This document shows positions 1 through 21,222 of a stretch of 64,000 nt of DNA, piece after piece. The stretch covers positions 55,806,714-55,870,713 of the forward strand of contig NC_085857.1 in the NCBI RefSeq assembly GCF_034702125.1, read 5' to 3'. The translations under genes were made by a program, and so were the position numbers. Source of the DNA: Engraulis encrasicolus. Taxonomy: Eukaryota > Chordata > Actinopteri > Clupeiformes > Engraulidae. The notes below the pieces were generated by a model that searched no databases, was not told the DNA's origin, and saw only the letters and a program-made list of their open reading frames with translations. Position 1 is the first letter of the stretch; every line of letters starts with the position of its first letter.

Positions 1-30
1 GTTGTAAATAATAATATTATTATCATTATT

Positions 31-75
31 ACAGCTGTTCTGCTGGCCGTGTTTGCTGTTTGACAAGTCAATGGG
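31..75 (+). repeat. Partial exon echo of the first visible hAT-gene exon
   Basis: This stretch repeats the splice acceptor and first 34 or so coding bases of the exon at 195-335 (compare 31-68 with 191-228: one mismatch in 38 bases). It then breaks into AT-rich triplet repeats (TTA/GTA) and has no open continuation. It is a truncated, non-functional copy lying about 160 bp upstream of the intact exon. Confidence 0.8.
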
Positions 76-194
76 CCATGTCTTATTATTATTATTATTA
101 TTATTGTTATTAGTAGTAGTAGTAGTAGTATGCCTTATTCTTATTATTAATATTATAAGGTGATGCGTATTGATTATTATGAAAATTGTTACAG

Positions 195-10785
<10,591 letters not shown>

Positions 10786-10807
10786 CTGTACGATCAAGTT
10801 ATCGACC

Positions 10808-10970
10808 CAGGGCTGGACTGGCCATCTGGCAAAGCGGACATTTCCCGTTTTTTATTTATTTTATTTTTTTACATTTCTTAAAATAGGGGACCACGAGGGT
10901 CCACAGTGAGTCAGTTCTGCACCACTAATTATGAGGGGGGGCCTCTAATCCAAAAATGTCCGGGCCCCAG
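10808..10970. mobile_element. hAT-like MITE at an echo junction
   Basis: It starts CAGGGCTGGACTGGCC and ends CCGGGCCCCAG, the terminal pattern of short fish hAT MITEs. No clear 8 bp target duplication is seen. It lies exactly between two tandem copies of the gene's C-terminal coding end. Confidence 0.5.
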
Positions 10971-11070
10971 AAGTAGCTCAGTGCCTTTACTGTATAAATA
11001 GCTGTACGATCGAGTTATCGACCACTTCGCCACGGCAGCAACTAGCTCAGTCCCACTACTCTATGAGTAA
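10971..11070 (+). repeat. Exon echo: second copies of the C-terminal coding end
   Basis: AAGTAGCTCAGTGCC repeats 10747-10761 and ends in TATAAATAG. After that, 11003-11070 repeats 10721-10785 (encoding DRVIDHFATAATSSVPLLYE then TAA). This copy fits the family consensus as well as the copy in the last exon does. Confidence 0.85.
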
Positions 11071-11440
11071 ATGTGTGGAGAAAACTGTTTGAAAAAAAAA
11101 AAGATATGTTTTGGCCTTTTTCTCTTGTATTAAGCAGACAGGACAGTTGAGAGAGACAGGAAATGAGTGGGGGGGAAGGATCGGAACTCTGGTCGGAATA
11201 AAAAAAAAACAAAAGTCATTTTGCAACAAAACTTCAAATACTGTTCGGATTATTCTGTTCTTGAATGCTGTGTTGGTGAAGTTAGCCTAATCAGTTCATG
11301 TTAAAAAGATAAAGGCAAAAGAAACATTAAAAAGCCCTTGGTATCAATAAAGTACCTCTACTTATGTACTGTATGTATATATACGGTGTGTATGTGTGTA
11401 GGAGCAAGTGAGCGTATGTGAGCCATCAGTGTGTATGCCA
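11071..11440 (+). other. 3' region of hAT gene
   Basis: No gene is seen. It holds an AATAAA at 11346-11351 that is the likely polyadenylation signal, and a piece near 11110-11200 (GACAGGACAGTTGAGAGAGA) resembling a common fish MITE/SINE segment that also occurs near 12445-12505. Confidence 0.5.
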
Positions 11441-11442
11441 AG

Positions 11443-11753
11443 TAAAGTTGCCAACTCCTTGGGGAAAAATAAGGGACACCTCATTTGCACATAGAGTAAG
11501 AAAGCCAACGTAGGGGTCTAGGGGGAGAAAATGATGTATTTCTTTGATGCAATTTCCTGCATTTTAACCAATTCTAGGGCAAATAGTAGCAAATCCCATT
11601 TCATTCCCTTTTATTCCATTGACATTTTGAAAACAAGTCTTGATTCTCACGGTAATATGAAACAAATTGCGTCCCGTTTTAGCTCAATAGTACCCGTACT
11701 TCTGTTTTTATTTACGGAACGATTCCGTATTTCAAGGGTTAGTTGGCAACCCT
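11443..11753. mobile_element. Possible non-autonomous element with AGTTGCCAAC ends
   Basis: The left end AAAGTTGCCAACTCC and right end TTAGTTGGCAACCC are inverted, about 310 bp apart, with GGGACACCTC next to the left end. No target duplication is resolved. Confidence 0.4.
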
Positions 11754-12015
11754 AATACAAAGTATGACCACCCAACTAGAAAAGCAAACAGACAATTCTC
11801 CTTCTGAATGCTTGCCCAATACTAACTGATTGTATTTTTGTACATATGCACATGGCACTTACCATATTGCCTGGCTGTTTATAAAGAGTTCAAGTGTGGT
11901 TTTATTGTTCTTTTTTTCTCTTGTTTTTATTGTAAAATAAAACATTTGTTCGAGCTTTTTCAGATTTCTCTCTGATTGTTTTTTTCTGATCTGTTTCACT
12001 GATTTCTGTCTTTTT

Positions 12016-12410
12016 ACCTCTGCCAAGGAGGTTATGTTTTCAGTCGCGTTGGTTGTCTCTCTGTCTGTTTGTTTGTTTGTCTGTTTGTCAGCAGCAGAAC
12101 TCAAAAACATTTTACAACGGATTAGAATGAAACTTGGTGGAGTTTTTGGAAATGACCCAAGGAACAAGTGATTCTGGAGGTAATCTGGATCACGAACCGG
12201 AACCAGTACTTTTAAAAAAGACTTCACCATTGCTAGTGTACAAATCTAGACGCCTCTAGTGACCGCAAATTGAACTGCGGGATAGGGTGAATGTTGACTA
12301 ACTCCACAAAGAGAAGGCAGAAAGACTTGAAACAAAAATCAGGTGTAACAGTCAAATGTTCTAACAAACAGCTTCCTTGGCGGAGGTCTGCACTCTGAGT
12401 GCATTCTATT
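12016..12410. mobile_element. MITE with CCTCTGCCAAGGAGG / CCTTGGCGGAGG ends
   Basis: The left part ACCTCTGCCAAGGAGGTTAT is followed by (GTTT)n and a conserved body (CAGAACTCAAAAACA...GATTAGAATGAAACTTGGTGG). The right end is TTCCTTGGCGGAGGTCTGCA. This matches a widespread marine-animal interspersed repeat. About 130 bases at 12235-12365 look inserted. Confidence 0.6.
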
Positions 12411-12584
12411 TTTTTTGTAAGTCTATAATTTTTGCTTTTATTTTTTGAGACAGGACTGTAGTAGACAAACAGTGGGGAGAGAGAGAGGTGGGGAAGGATC
12501 AGTAAATGACTTGGACAGGAATCGTCCGGTGCCGTGCCAAGCCCTTCGAGCTGGACCTCATTTATTAACAAGGTAAATAACTTA

Positions 12585-13681
12585 GGCTAGTGACAACAAT
12601 GGCCTGAAAATTTTGAGACACCCCAACCGGAGGTAGAACAAAACCCAATAATGTTTTTCCTCATCTCTAAGGTGTCCCATACATGAAAATGATTCTTGGC
12701 CAAAGTGATTTTAATGCTAAGCCAAACATTTTTACACATTTCCATATGCACCTCCAAACAAAAAAAGCACCCAAAATGTGACTTCTCCGTATGGGAGTAG
12801 ATATACAAAAAAACATGTCAATCAAGTGGTTGGATTTGACCATTTTGATGTATGAAGGAGATATAGGCATTTAATCACACATCTAAAATAGGCGGAAAAT
12901 GAAAAAAGTGATATTTATACAGAATGTCATCATTTACATTGTAATTGCTTTGTCAGGGAATGTCATACATATGATATCTTGATGGATATATATATATACA
13001 CACTAGTGATACATATATTTTCACCCTAATCTGATTCTTCATTCAAGCATAATCTATAGCACCACACACTAATAATAAGTTTATTTGAAGTAATAAGCTA
13101 TACTGTAATACAATTGTGAGCATTCCTGTCACCACTAAAGTCAGACGTGGGCAAACTCAGGCCCAGGGGCCACATACGGCCCCCTGAGCCATTTCATGTG
13201 GCCCCCAGAGCCTTTACAAGAAATCCAAATTCAAATGGTTACTCAACATTCTTAAAATGCTACCTAAAACAAATAGTCTTACGAATATACATTTAATTAC
13301 AATGTGCAGGAATATCATTGATGCCAAGTTACGTCATCGTACACTATGTTTTATTATTGACATGGGCAAGTTGTCTGTGGCATCTGGCCCTTTGGTCAAT
13401 ATTCTAAACCCAATGCGGCCCTCGGGCTGAAATAATTGCCCACCCCTGACTTAAGTGCATTGAAATAGGTCCTATAACTCCCTTTTGATTTTTTTCATTC
13501 TGGGCACCTCATACATTGAACGATATGCCGTCTTTAATATTCAGAAAATATATACATATGAGATATTGCTTTTCATGTATGGGAGACCTTACAGATGAGG
13601 AAAAACATTATTGGGTTTGGTTCTACCTCTGGTAGGGGTATCTCGAAAACGAAGGCACTTTTGGGCCCATTGTCACTAGGC
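12585..13681. mobile_element. TA-flanked element with ~110 bp terminal inverted repeats
   Basis: Sequence 12585-12690 is the inverted counterpart of about 13575-13681 (outermost GGCTAGTGACAA and, inverted, GCCTAGTGACAA). It is flanked by TA on both sides (12583-12584, 13682-13683). No transposase is visible. A second MITE is nested inside. Confidence 0.8.
13142..13448. mobile_element. hAT-type MITE nested in the TA-flanked element
   Basis: Ends are CAGACGTGGGCAAACT and, inverted, CAGGGGTGGGCAATTAT. The body has GGCCACATACGGCCCC and GCGGCCCTCGGGC. Flanks ACTAAAGT (13134-13141) and ACTTAAGT (13449-13456) form an 8 bp duplication with one mismatch. Confidence 0.85.
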
Positions 13682-13682
13682 T

Positions 13683-13897
13683 ATATGAGGTGCGATGAGA
13701 TGGCGAATAGATTTTCTACCGGTGAATTTCATATGGGGACATGCTATGCGAGATGTTTCCTTGACGCAGCTATTTTTCCCCTTGTTCTCAACTTTATTAA
13801 TACTACATGTCCATGGCCTGGCAGGTTCCTCCTTGTGTCCATGCCATCCTTTTTTGTTTGTTTTTACCTCTGGTATAGTGACCTTTGCGAACATAAC
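13683..13897. other. Unassigned sequence between two mobile elements
   Basis: No convincing frame or repeat family is recognised between the TA-flanked element and the LINE. A TTTTTACCTCTGG string near 13862 resembles one at 12010 but shows no further similarity. Confidence 0.4.
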
Positions 13898-16630
13898 CTG
13901 GAGGTGTGGCCATTTTGTGGCGCAAGAAATATGACCCAATGATTACTGTTATCAGATTAGAGGTGGACTGGTGTATTGCCATTAAAATTGTGTATGATAT
14001 GAATGTTTTTATAATTTTAAATGTGTATACCCCATATGACAGCTATAAGAATGAAGATGAATACATGAATAGATTGGCTTTTTTAAACTCTTATATTAAG
14101 GAATGTATATGTGCAAATGTTTTTGTGATTGGTGATTTGAATGCTGACATTTCTGATGAGAAATCTCTCTTTGGTCAGCACTTGAAGCAGTTCTGTTATG
14201 ATAGTAAACTGGTTCTCTCTAGTATGAATTTACTTCCTGCAGATAGTTATACTTTTATCAGTGAAGCGTGGCACACAACGTCCTGGCTGGATCATGTAAT
14301 CTGCACAGCCGATGCACATGAAAGTCTGGAAAAGGTAGACATTTTGTATGAGCTCACCACCACTGATCACTTACCTGTCTCTATGTTGATAAATATTGAC
14401 AACCTACCCGACTGCAGCAGTTCAGCACAAGATGGCGCCAATGGGCCGAAAGTAAATTGGGCTAAACTATCTAAAGAGGATGTTCTGTATTATTGTGGGA
14501 GGTCAGATGTTCTCTTGAGGGAGGTACAGTTGCCAATTAATGCTATTCTATGTCCAGATATTAACTGTGATAATGTTACTCACTGTAATGATCTCTGTGA
14601 AACGTATAACAGCATAGTGACAGCTGTACATGAGGCCAGTAAACCTCTACACACTCACCCCAAAAGGGCTAACAACATCAAACCTGGTTGGAACAAGTAT
14701 GTAGCTGAACATCAAGAAGCTGCTAAGAGGGCTCATAGGGCCTGGGTTGTGGCTGGTCGGCCTAGGCATGGGCCAGACTTGGAGCATAAGAAACGTGCCA
14801 ATGCAAGATATAAGTATGCTGTGCGCTTTGTTGGGAAGCATGAGCAAGGCTTAAGAGCTCATTCTATGGCCACAAACCTTATTGATAACAATGTCACTGA
14901 GTTCTGGAAAGAGGTAAAGGCTACAAATAGGGCCAAAGCTGTACTACCATGCCACATTGAGGGGGTATCTGGCGCTGACAATATAGCAGAGCTGTGGAGG
15001 CAGCACTATGCAGCTTTGTTTAATTGCATCAAAAGTGAACCCTATTGTGTAGGCAATCTAAATGAGGAAGCGATTCATTTTACACCCAATGAGGTTGTGT
15101 ATGCTATAGAACATCTAGCTGATAATAAATCTAGTGGCAATGATAATATCACTGCTGAGCATCTTAAATTAGCCAGCCCTAGAATTGCAGCTTTGCTGTC
15201 TATTTGCTTCACTGGTCTAATGACACATGGGGTGCTACCCGACACTATGCTCACTGTTACATTAGTACCAGTCATTAAGGACAAGACAGGTAAAATAGGG
15301 AGCATGGATAATTACAGACCCATTGCCTTAGCCAGTATTCTTTCTAAGGTGTTGGAGAAACTGTTGCTAGATAGGTTGAGTGAGTTTATCTTTACCACAG
15401 AAAATCAATTTGGTTTTAAGCCTATGCACAGCACAGACCTATGTATATATGCCTTGAAAGAAACGGTTGAATCCTACAGAAGTCATGGTTCTACAATATT
15501 TCTGGGGTTCATTGATGCGTCTAGGGCATTTGACAGAGTGAATCACCATAAGCTCTTCACTAAACTCATGCTTAGGGGTGTGCCTGGATGTATTATACGT
15601 ATTCTTGCTTACTGGTATGCTAAACAACACATGCAGGTGAAATGGGGAAACAGCCTGTCCTCCCCTTTCAGTGTAGGCAATGGTGTAAGACAAGGGGGGC
15701 TTCTATCCCCAGCACTGTTCAACCTATACATGGACAACCTCTCCAAACAACTGGGGAGATGTAAGACAGGATGTCTGATAGGGAACAATGTTTTAAACCA
15801 TTTGATGTATGCAGACGATCTTGCTATCATGTCCCCTAGTACTGTTGGATTTCAGCAGCTACTCAATGTGTGCTCTGAGTATGGGGTCGAGTTTGATGTG
15901 CAGTACAATGCAAAAAAGAGTGTTGTGTTGATATGTAGAACCAAGGAGGATCATAAAGTGCCTTTTCCAACGTTCTACCTGTCAGGGCAACCAATATGTG
16001 TATCAAGCAGTATAAAATATCTTGGGCACATCATCACTGACAAGCTGGAGGATGATGCTGACATGTATAGGCAGAGACGAATGTTGTATGCACAAGCTAA
16101 CATGTTAGTAAGAAAATTTCATTACTGTCCTGATGATGTGAAAGTAAGCTTGTTTCGTGCCTACTGTAGCCCTATGTATGCAGCTCCATTATGGATCAAC
16201 TATAAAAAAGAGACAATGCGTAAACTCCAAGTAGCATATAATGACTGCCTAAGGATATTGCTGAAAAAGCCCAGGAGTTGCAGTGCTAGTAAACTATTTT
16301 GTGACTCAGGACTATGTACTTTACAGGCTCTCCTGAGGAACCTAATGTTTAAGTTCATGTGCCGTTTGGATAAGTCTGAAAACTGCATTATAATGATGCT
16401 CACAAGTGCCAGATATAGCTCTGTCCGTTACCAATCATATATGTGGAAACATTGGTATAGCTGCCTTTTAAGACTGTCATGACATAGTTTGTATATGCTT
16501 TGGCATCATTGCTGTTTTTTTTTTTTTAATTATTATTATTTCTTCTTTTTCCTGCACATTCTATTTCTATGTATATGTTGTGTGTCTGCCTATTGGGCCC
16601 TGAGCCTGTAATAAAGTTTATATATATATA
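13898..16630 (+). mobile_element. 5'-truncated non-LTR retrotransposon (LINE)
   Basis: An open reading frame of 858 codons runs from 13906 to 16482. A 3' untranslated stretch follows with AATAAA at 16609-16614 and a (TA)n tail. ATAACC occurs at both edges (13893-13898 and 16628-16633) and may be a short target duplication, though the AT tail makes this weak. The frame begins mid-endonuclease (GGVAILW), so the 5' part was lost on insertion. Confidence 0.85.
13906..16482 (+). CDS. LINE ORF: endonuclease (C-terminal part) and reverse transcriptase
   Basis: Visible APE-type endonuclease motifs: GDLNA (about residue 80), SWLDHVI (near 126) and TTDHLPVS (near 150). Reverse transcriptase follows from about residue 380: NYRPIAL, FIDASRAFDRVNHHK (motif A with Asp), GVRQGGLLSPALFNLYMDNL, then LMYADDLAIMS (YADD, residues near 640) and LGHIITDK. 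The RT palm is complete and no stop or frameshift interrupts it, so the copy is young or was recently active. No RNase H or zinc knuckle is obvious. The clade is not certain (CR1/L2/RTE-X-like range). The true start codon is lost; the given start is only where the frame opens. Confidence 0.85.
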   Translation: MAILWRKKYDPMITVIRLEVDWCIAIKIVYDMNVFIILNVYTPYDSYKNEDEYMNRLAFLNSYIKECICANVFVIGDLNADISDEKSLFGQHLKQFCYDSKLVLSSMNLLPADSYTFISEAWHTTSWLDHVICTADAHESLEKVDILYELTTTDHLPVSMLINIDNLPDCSSSAQDGANGPKVNWAKLSKEDVLYYCGRSDVLLREVQLPINAILCPDINCDNVTHCNDLCETYNSIVTAVHEASKPLHTHPKRANNIKPGWNKYVAEHQEAAKRAHRAWVVAGRPRHGPDLEHKKRANARYKYAVRFVGKHEQGLRAHSMATNLIDNNVTEFWKEVKATNRAKAVLPCHIEGVSGADNIAELWRQHYAALFNCIKSEPYCVGNLNEEAIHFTPNEVVYAIEHLADNKSSGNDNITAEHLKLASPRIAALLSICFTGLMTHGVLPDTMLTVTLVPVIKDKTGKIGSMDNYRPIALASILSKVLEKLLLDRLSEFIFTTENQFGFKPMHSTDLCIYALKETVESYRSHGSTIFLGFIDASRAFDRVNHHKLFTKLMLRGVPGCIIRILAYWYAKQHMQVKWGNSLSSPFSVGNGVRQGGLLSPALFNLYMDNLSKQLGRCKTGCLIGNNVLNHLMYADDLAIMSPSTVGFQQLLNVCSEYGVEFDVQYNAKKSVVLICRTKEDHKVPFPTFYLSGQPICVSSSIKYLGHIITDKLEDDADMYRQRRMLYAQANMLVRKFHYCPDDVKVSLFRAYCSPMYAAPLWINYKKETMRKLQVAYNDCLRILLKKPRSCSASKLFCDSGLCTLQALLRNLMFKFMCRLDKSENCIIMMLTSARYSSVRYQSYMWKHWYSCLLRLS

Positions 16631-17019
16631 ACCATCCACATGCTGCAATTCGAGGATTTTGTTTTTTGTACGACTTCCCAAACTTAACTGCTCCACATTG
16701 CCCAACGTTCTCTAATAAAAGTGTTTGCTCCACATGTAGTAAATAGGCTATCTCGTCTGATTTCCGCACGCCGTCCACAGATATAAATATTCATTTTGGG
16801 CGTTTCACTGAATATTCATGGATAATTATGGGTGTGTCCACAGGTGCGCACATGTGCCGCAACTTCAGAGGCAGTTCGGATTTATAAAGGGAAATCGATG
16901 TGGAACATGCACGCGCCATGCTTTATAAATCTGAATATTTTCTTGCGCACGCACATCCTGAGATTCGTGCATGCGCCATCTTATGGCGGATTTCTTCCAC
17001 AAAGTTTTATAAATGAGGC
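16631..17019. other. Intergenic DNA, possible MITE
   Basis: No gene. The region 16780-17018 has ATTTATAAA-type strings repeated in both orientations (GGATTTATAAAGGG, TTTATAAATCTGAAT, GTTTTATAAATGAGGCC) and alternating GCGCACATGTGC-like palindromes. It may be an old Harbinger-like MITE, but no clean ends are seen. Confidence 0.3.
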
Positions 17020-17161
17020 CAGGAGCCTATACTACAAAGCTGGTTCAGGATTAAGATTAAGTTAAGAGGTAAATCATCTAATAGAAGAGTCCTCATTGTC
17101 TTGTATTAGATGATTTACCTCTTAACTTAACCTTAACTTAGCTTTGTAGTATAGGCCCCTG
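17020..17161. mobile_element. Foldback MITE (near-perfect hairpin)
   Basis: The left arm CCTATACTACAAAGC...TAAATCATCTAATA is mirrored by TATTAGATGATTTACC...GCTTTGTAGTATAGG. The arms are about 60 bases each with a loop of about 20 (GAAGAGTCCTCATTGTCTTG). The left-arm motif also occurs alone at about 5910. Confidence 0.9.
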
Positions 17162-17883
17162 TCCACTTCAGATCCCATGCTGGCAAGATAACAACAAAAC
17201 ATAATTTATTTTACAATTTCACTTAATTTGTTACTTTATTATAAACATTCAAAAACATTTTTTAAGTCTTTAGTTTTGTAAATGTACAACAGACTCTGAA
17301 AATGAATTGAGTCCTTGAAAGTGAATGTCCATTTAATCCAATAGATTTATGTGTCTTGCCAGCAGTGCCTCAAGAAGGGAGGTCATTTTGAGAATAGGCA
17401 ATGACAAAACAGTATATTGGTAAGTTCTAGTCTAAAATCTAAAATAATTTGTAAAAAATCTAAAGTTTCATTAATTTTAATAAACACCTACTTTAGAAAG
17501 ATCTGTATTTTATAAACATCTTTTTGGGACACCCTGTCCATACGTAAGTACATCACTAATGTAATGTCTATGACTTGAAATTCAAAATGTTAGCAAACTT
17601 GTAAATGAGCATAACCAAACTTGACACAAAAAATAAGACATAAAAGGGTTCAACAGAAAAAAGCTGTATGCCCAACAATGACTAGCCTTGTGTAGAAATT
17701 GTAAGAATTGTACAAAACCACAACAAAGTATGTTGTAAAACAATATGGCCTTGTTGAAGGGGGAAAAAAGACTACAGAAAGTTCAGGAAAGACGAATACA
17801 AGTTCAAGAAACAATCAAATAAAGAAGATAAAAAAATTGCATCACTATGTGGGTGAGGAAATTACAAACAACCATATGTAGTC
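17162..17883. other. Unassigned AT-rich DNA
   Basis: No gene, hairpin or repeat family is recognised. The reading frames are short and low in coding character. Confidence 0.5.
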
Positions 17884-17983
17884 ACCATGGGCGCAGATAG
17901 CGAGGGGGGACGGGGCTGGGACATGACGTACCCAGATTTTCATTCACCTGGATCCGTCGCCCTCCGTGGGTTTGCCTGGTTAA

Positions 17984-19430
17984 CCCTCTAGCTACCATAA
18001 CGGCCGTGAACGTCCGGCTGGATCTGTACCAGAACGGCCGCGGCCGGCCGGAATATTTTCATATGAAAATACAGCTGAACGACCGTCATCATGCAGTTTT
18101 TCCAGCTTTCAAACACTTTAGCTCAATATTACAGACCCTCCTCGATATACTTTCAGTATAAAAACTATATGTTTATATTATATTATTTTTCAGTATTTTA
18201 GATTTTATTACGAGATGCGCCGCTTTATGCGATTTGGCAATCTGCCCTCAATTCAAATGACGGCCGTCCGAGATTGGATGGCTACAAACACAACCATTCT
18301 GTTTCTACAACCAATATACACTAAATATGAAAACTTCCAACCCTCTTCGATCTATTTTCATGGTCAACAGCACATGTGTATGACTATTTAGGCTATTTTT
18401 AGATCAAGTTGTTTTATTAGGCTTATGAGATGGTGTTCAACTGTGATGAGTTCTGCCATGGTCCTAAATAGCGAACACAACTGTCCAGCCGATGTCTACA
18501 CGCTACATATTAAAAATGTAAACTGTCTTCGGTGTGTTTTCAGAGTCAAACCATATGTTGGTATTCAACTATCTTAGTTTCCTGGAACAACTTACAGTGA
18601 CAGCTCTGCGTAACAGGCGCGTGAAGGAAGCGCAGCATGGAACAATTGGCTACTCATTTTGCGTGTCAGCTTTGGCAAAGCAGTCAAGGACTGTTACTAC
18701 TCCACGTTGTCCTTCATAAAAATGTGCGCGAAGACGTTGAGTTGAATGCTAACTTCCAATAATAGCCTACCAACGTGGTGTTTGTAGCACTTCAATTCCG
18801 GTCAAAGTCGGTGATGCCCTGGCGCGTCTTACCTGTGCCAAATTGGGAGGGGAAACTTCCTAGAGCTCCATTCATGTCCTGTCTGCTATCGCGGACACTT
18901 CTACGGTTATCCTTACGTCTTTGGCATGGTTTAGTTCAAACATTATTAGCTAGTGTAGTTCATTAGCCTACAGTTATACCGCTTGAAACCGCTTGAAAAC
19001 AGGACTTTTGGGTGAACGACATTTGTTGTCGTCACATGATCATTGTTCAACTTTGACCCTGGATGGATGGATGGATAGACGGAGGGATAGATAGATAGAT
19101 GGATAGAGAGATCGATAGATAGATAGATAGGCCTAAATATATAGATATATAGATAGATAGGCCTAGATAATATCGGATTTTATCACATTTTTATCATTTA
19201 ATCCACATCAAAGGCACTCTATGGGAATACTGAACAATTAATTATCCATAAATGATATACCATTTGAAAGTGTTTTCTCTACTTTAATATGAAAGTAACT
19301 TGTAATTGACACTTTTCATTTCTTTTCAAGTTATTTGACATTATTTAGAATATGACCAAAATGTCAATTTTCCCTTAGAATTCCTGGTAGGATTCCGGCC
19401 TATTCAAAAAAAATTCTGGTAGCTAGAGGG
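17984..19430. mobile_element. piggyBac-like non-autonomous element, TTAA target
   Basis: The inverted ends CCCTCTAGCTACCA (left) and TGGTAGCTAGAGGG (right) are bounded by TTAA on both sides (17980-17983, 19431-19434), the signature of piggyBac insertion. There is no intact transposase. The interior has a CGGCCG-rich patch near 18000-18050 and 18260, and a GATA/GGAT microsatellite. Confidence 0.85.
19061..19165. repeat. (GGAT)n/(GATA)n microsatellite
   Basis: GGATGGATGGATGGATAG passes into GATAGATAGATAG with interruptions. It lies inside the piggyBac-like element. Confidence 0.92.
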
Positions 19431-19436
19431 TTAACA

Positions 19437-19470
19437 CCAGACCTAATCACAAGTGAGATTAGGTCTGGGG
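19437..19470. other. Short perfect hairpin
   Basis: CCAGACCTAATC and GATTAGGTCTGG are 12-base inverted copies separated by about 9 bases, just outside the piggyBac-like right end. Function unknown. Confidence 0.7.
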
Positions 19471-19811
19471 AGTTGCCTATCGTAAATTCCGTAGGGGGCA
19501 GAATACTTGACTATTATGACACACTGCCCTGCTCTCTGATTGGGCAGAGAAACTGTAAAGGTTGGAATGCTTGGCCATTATGACACAGGTACGTGTCATA
19601 CACAGGACGTTATGAGTCATCCTCACCAGACTCTCTTTCAGATCGAAACGATTGTGTAGAACTAAAGACAGTATGGGAGTTCCCAGGCTATCCGTGGGTA
19701 GGTATAGCCTATAAATAGCCTACTGGACCGACTGTGTTTTTTGATAATGTGAAAAATTCAAATCGGGAAGAAATCGGGAAATGAGTCAAAATTAGGGAGT
19801 TTCCTGGGAAA

Positions 19812-20444
19812 TTAGGGATGGTTGACAGGTATGTACGCAGCATCAGTTTGGAAACCTTCACATTCCAGGTTTTCCAATTCCACACTTAGTGTCCTGATTA
19901 GATTTTCTTTTTCTGCTTCGTGAAGTCTGCAAAAAGCATCATCAACAGTTTGGGGGAATTTGACTTTGAACAATTGATTTATGGCCTCCGTCTCAGCACA
20001 GTTGCCATATGGGTGGTGGTTAGAAGCACCAGGGTTATCAAATGAGAAAATCTCACAGCAAGAGGCACAGGGAAGTATGGGATATAAGGTTGTTGCATCG
20101 CATGTAGTGCAGGAAGCTTCAATATTGAGAGGCTCTACCCTTGCGTTCCTCATCTTCTTCATTACAACGTAGGATACTTTGGGATGCCATGAATACAGAC
20201 AAGACAGAGAAATCCAGATATTTTTGTAACTAAGGTCATCTACCTTACAAATGGATGCCCCAAAACAAACTTGATCTGCGTAATCTTGATCTTCAGTGAT
20301 GCATATGGTAGATACAACGAGTTGTTGTTTTGCTGTGCTTTGCTTGTGTCCAATGGTCATCACATTGTTCAACACCGCAAGTATCCAATCCAGTCTATCT
20401 TCCGAATCCAGTTTGTCTTTTTTTTCTCCATGTACCCAAACAAT
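19812..20444 (-). CDS. Last exon of a Cys-rich deaminase-like protein of unknown family
   Basis: Read on the minus strand it begins after the acceptor AATTTCAG (20445-20452), phase 0, and runs 210 codons to TAA (19814-19812). It encodes IVWVHGEKKDKLDSEDRL at the start. Motifs: CTTC (20111-20100), LPCASCCEIFSF (20075-20040) and YGNCAETEAINQLF (about 20009-19968). PCxxC and CAE are the zinc-binding and catalytic signatures of cytidine-deaminase-like enzymes (family knowledge), but there CAE comes first; here PCxxC precedes it. No membrane segment is seen. It joins in phase to the exon at 22608-22728. Function is not established; a zinc-binding structural protein is the main alternative. Confidence 0.62.
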   Translation of the reverse strand: MVWVHGEKKDKLDSEDRLDWILAVLNNVMTIGHKQSTAKQQLVVSTICITEDQDYADQVCFGASICKVDDLSYKNIWISLSCLYSWHPKVSYVVMKKMRNARVEPLNIEASCTTCDATTLYPILPCASCCEIFSFDNPGASNHHPYGNCAETEAINQLFKVKFPQTVDDAFCRLHEAEKENLIRTLSVELENLECEGFQTDAAYIPVNHP

Positions 20445-20548
20445 CTGAAATTGAAGTAGGCTACATATTACTGAAGTGAAAATGAATTCACATTAAAAAC
20501 TATGTGTGTAAATCTGTGGTTGCCTGTCTTACTGCACATCTGGCTTCC

Positions 20549-20674
<126 letters not shown>

Positions 20675-20677
20675 CAG

Positions 20678-21089
20678 GGCCGGTGTTCTGTAAAGTCCTC
20701 CTACATGTCATATAATCCTACAAACCGCCATTGGGCATGCGCAGACCATGAAACGTCAACACCAGCTGATCCTAAGACTGTGCAATATTAGCGGAGAACA
20801 GATAAATAGAGTACTTTAATTTACAATTTACACTACAGGTGTGTGTTAATTATCATTATTTGCGTATGTATGCAACTTAGCTAACTTACTTGTTATGCTA
20901 GCGCTTTTGCTAGCACTTTTGCTAAAGTTTAATAAAAAGCCAAGTTTTTGCTAGTACTTGTATCCATGACCATACAATTTTATTTTCATATCTTTCATCT
21001 CGTAAATCTAACACCCTGTTTGGTGTTACTGTTTTGTATTTTAATGTAAAAAATATTACAATGTAGGAAAATCTGGCAGAACACCGGCC
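20678..21089. mobile_element. MITE with GGCCGGTGTTCTG ends
   Basis: The left end GGCCGGTGTTCTG followed by CCTCCTACAT is mirrored at the right by ATGTAGGAAA...CAGAACACCGGCC, 412 bp in all. It is non-coding. The target duplication is unclear because the left flank is microsatellite. Confidence 0.65.
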
Positions 21090-21164
21090 GTTGGCATTGG
21101 CAGTATAGGCAAATGCTAAGGGCGCCACTCCAGTAGGGGGCACCGCACCAGAGAATCATGGATA

Positions 21165-21222
21165 AAAAAAATCTAATAAAATCTAATCTAATCTAATTTA
21201 ATCTAATCTTCAAAATCTAATA
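21165..21222. repeat. (ATCTA)n pentanucleotide repeat
   Basis: AATCTAATAAAATCTAATCT and similar units run for about 58 bases with small interruptions. Confidence 0.85.
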
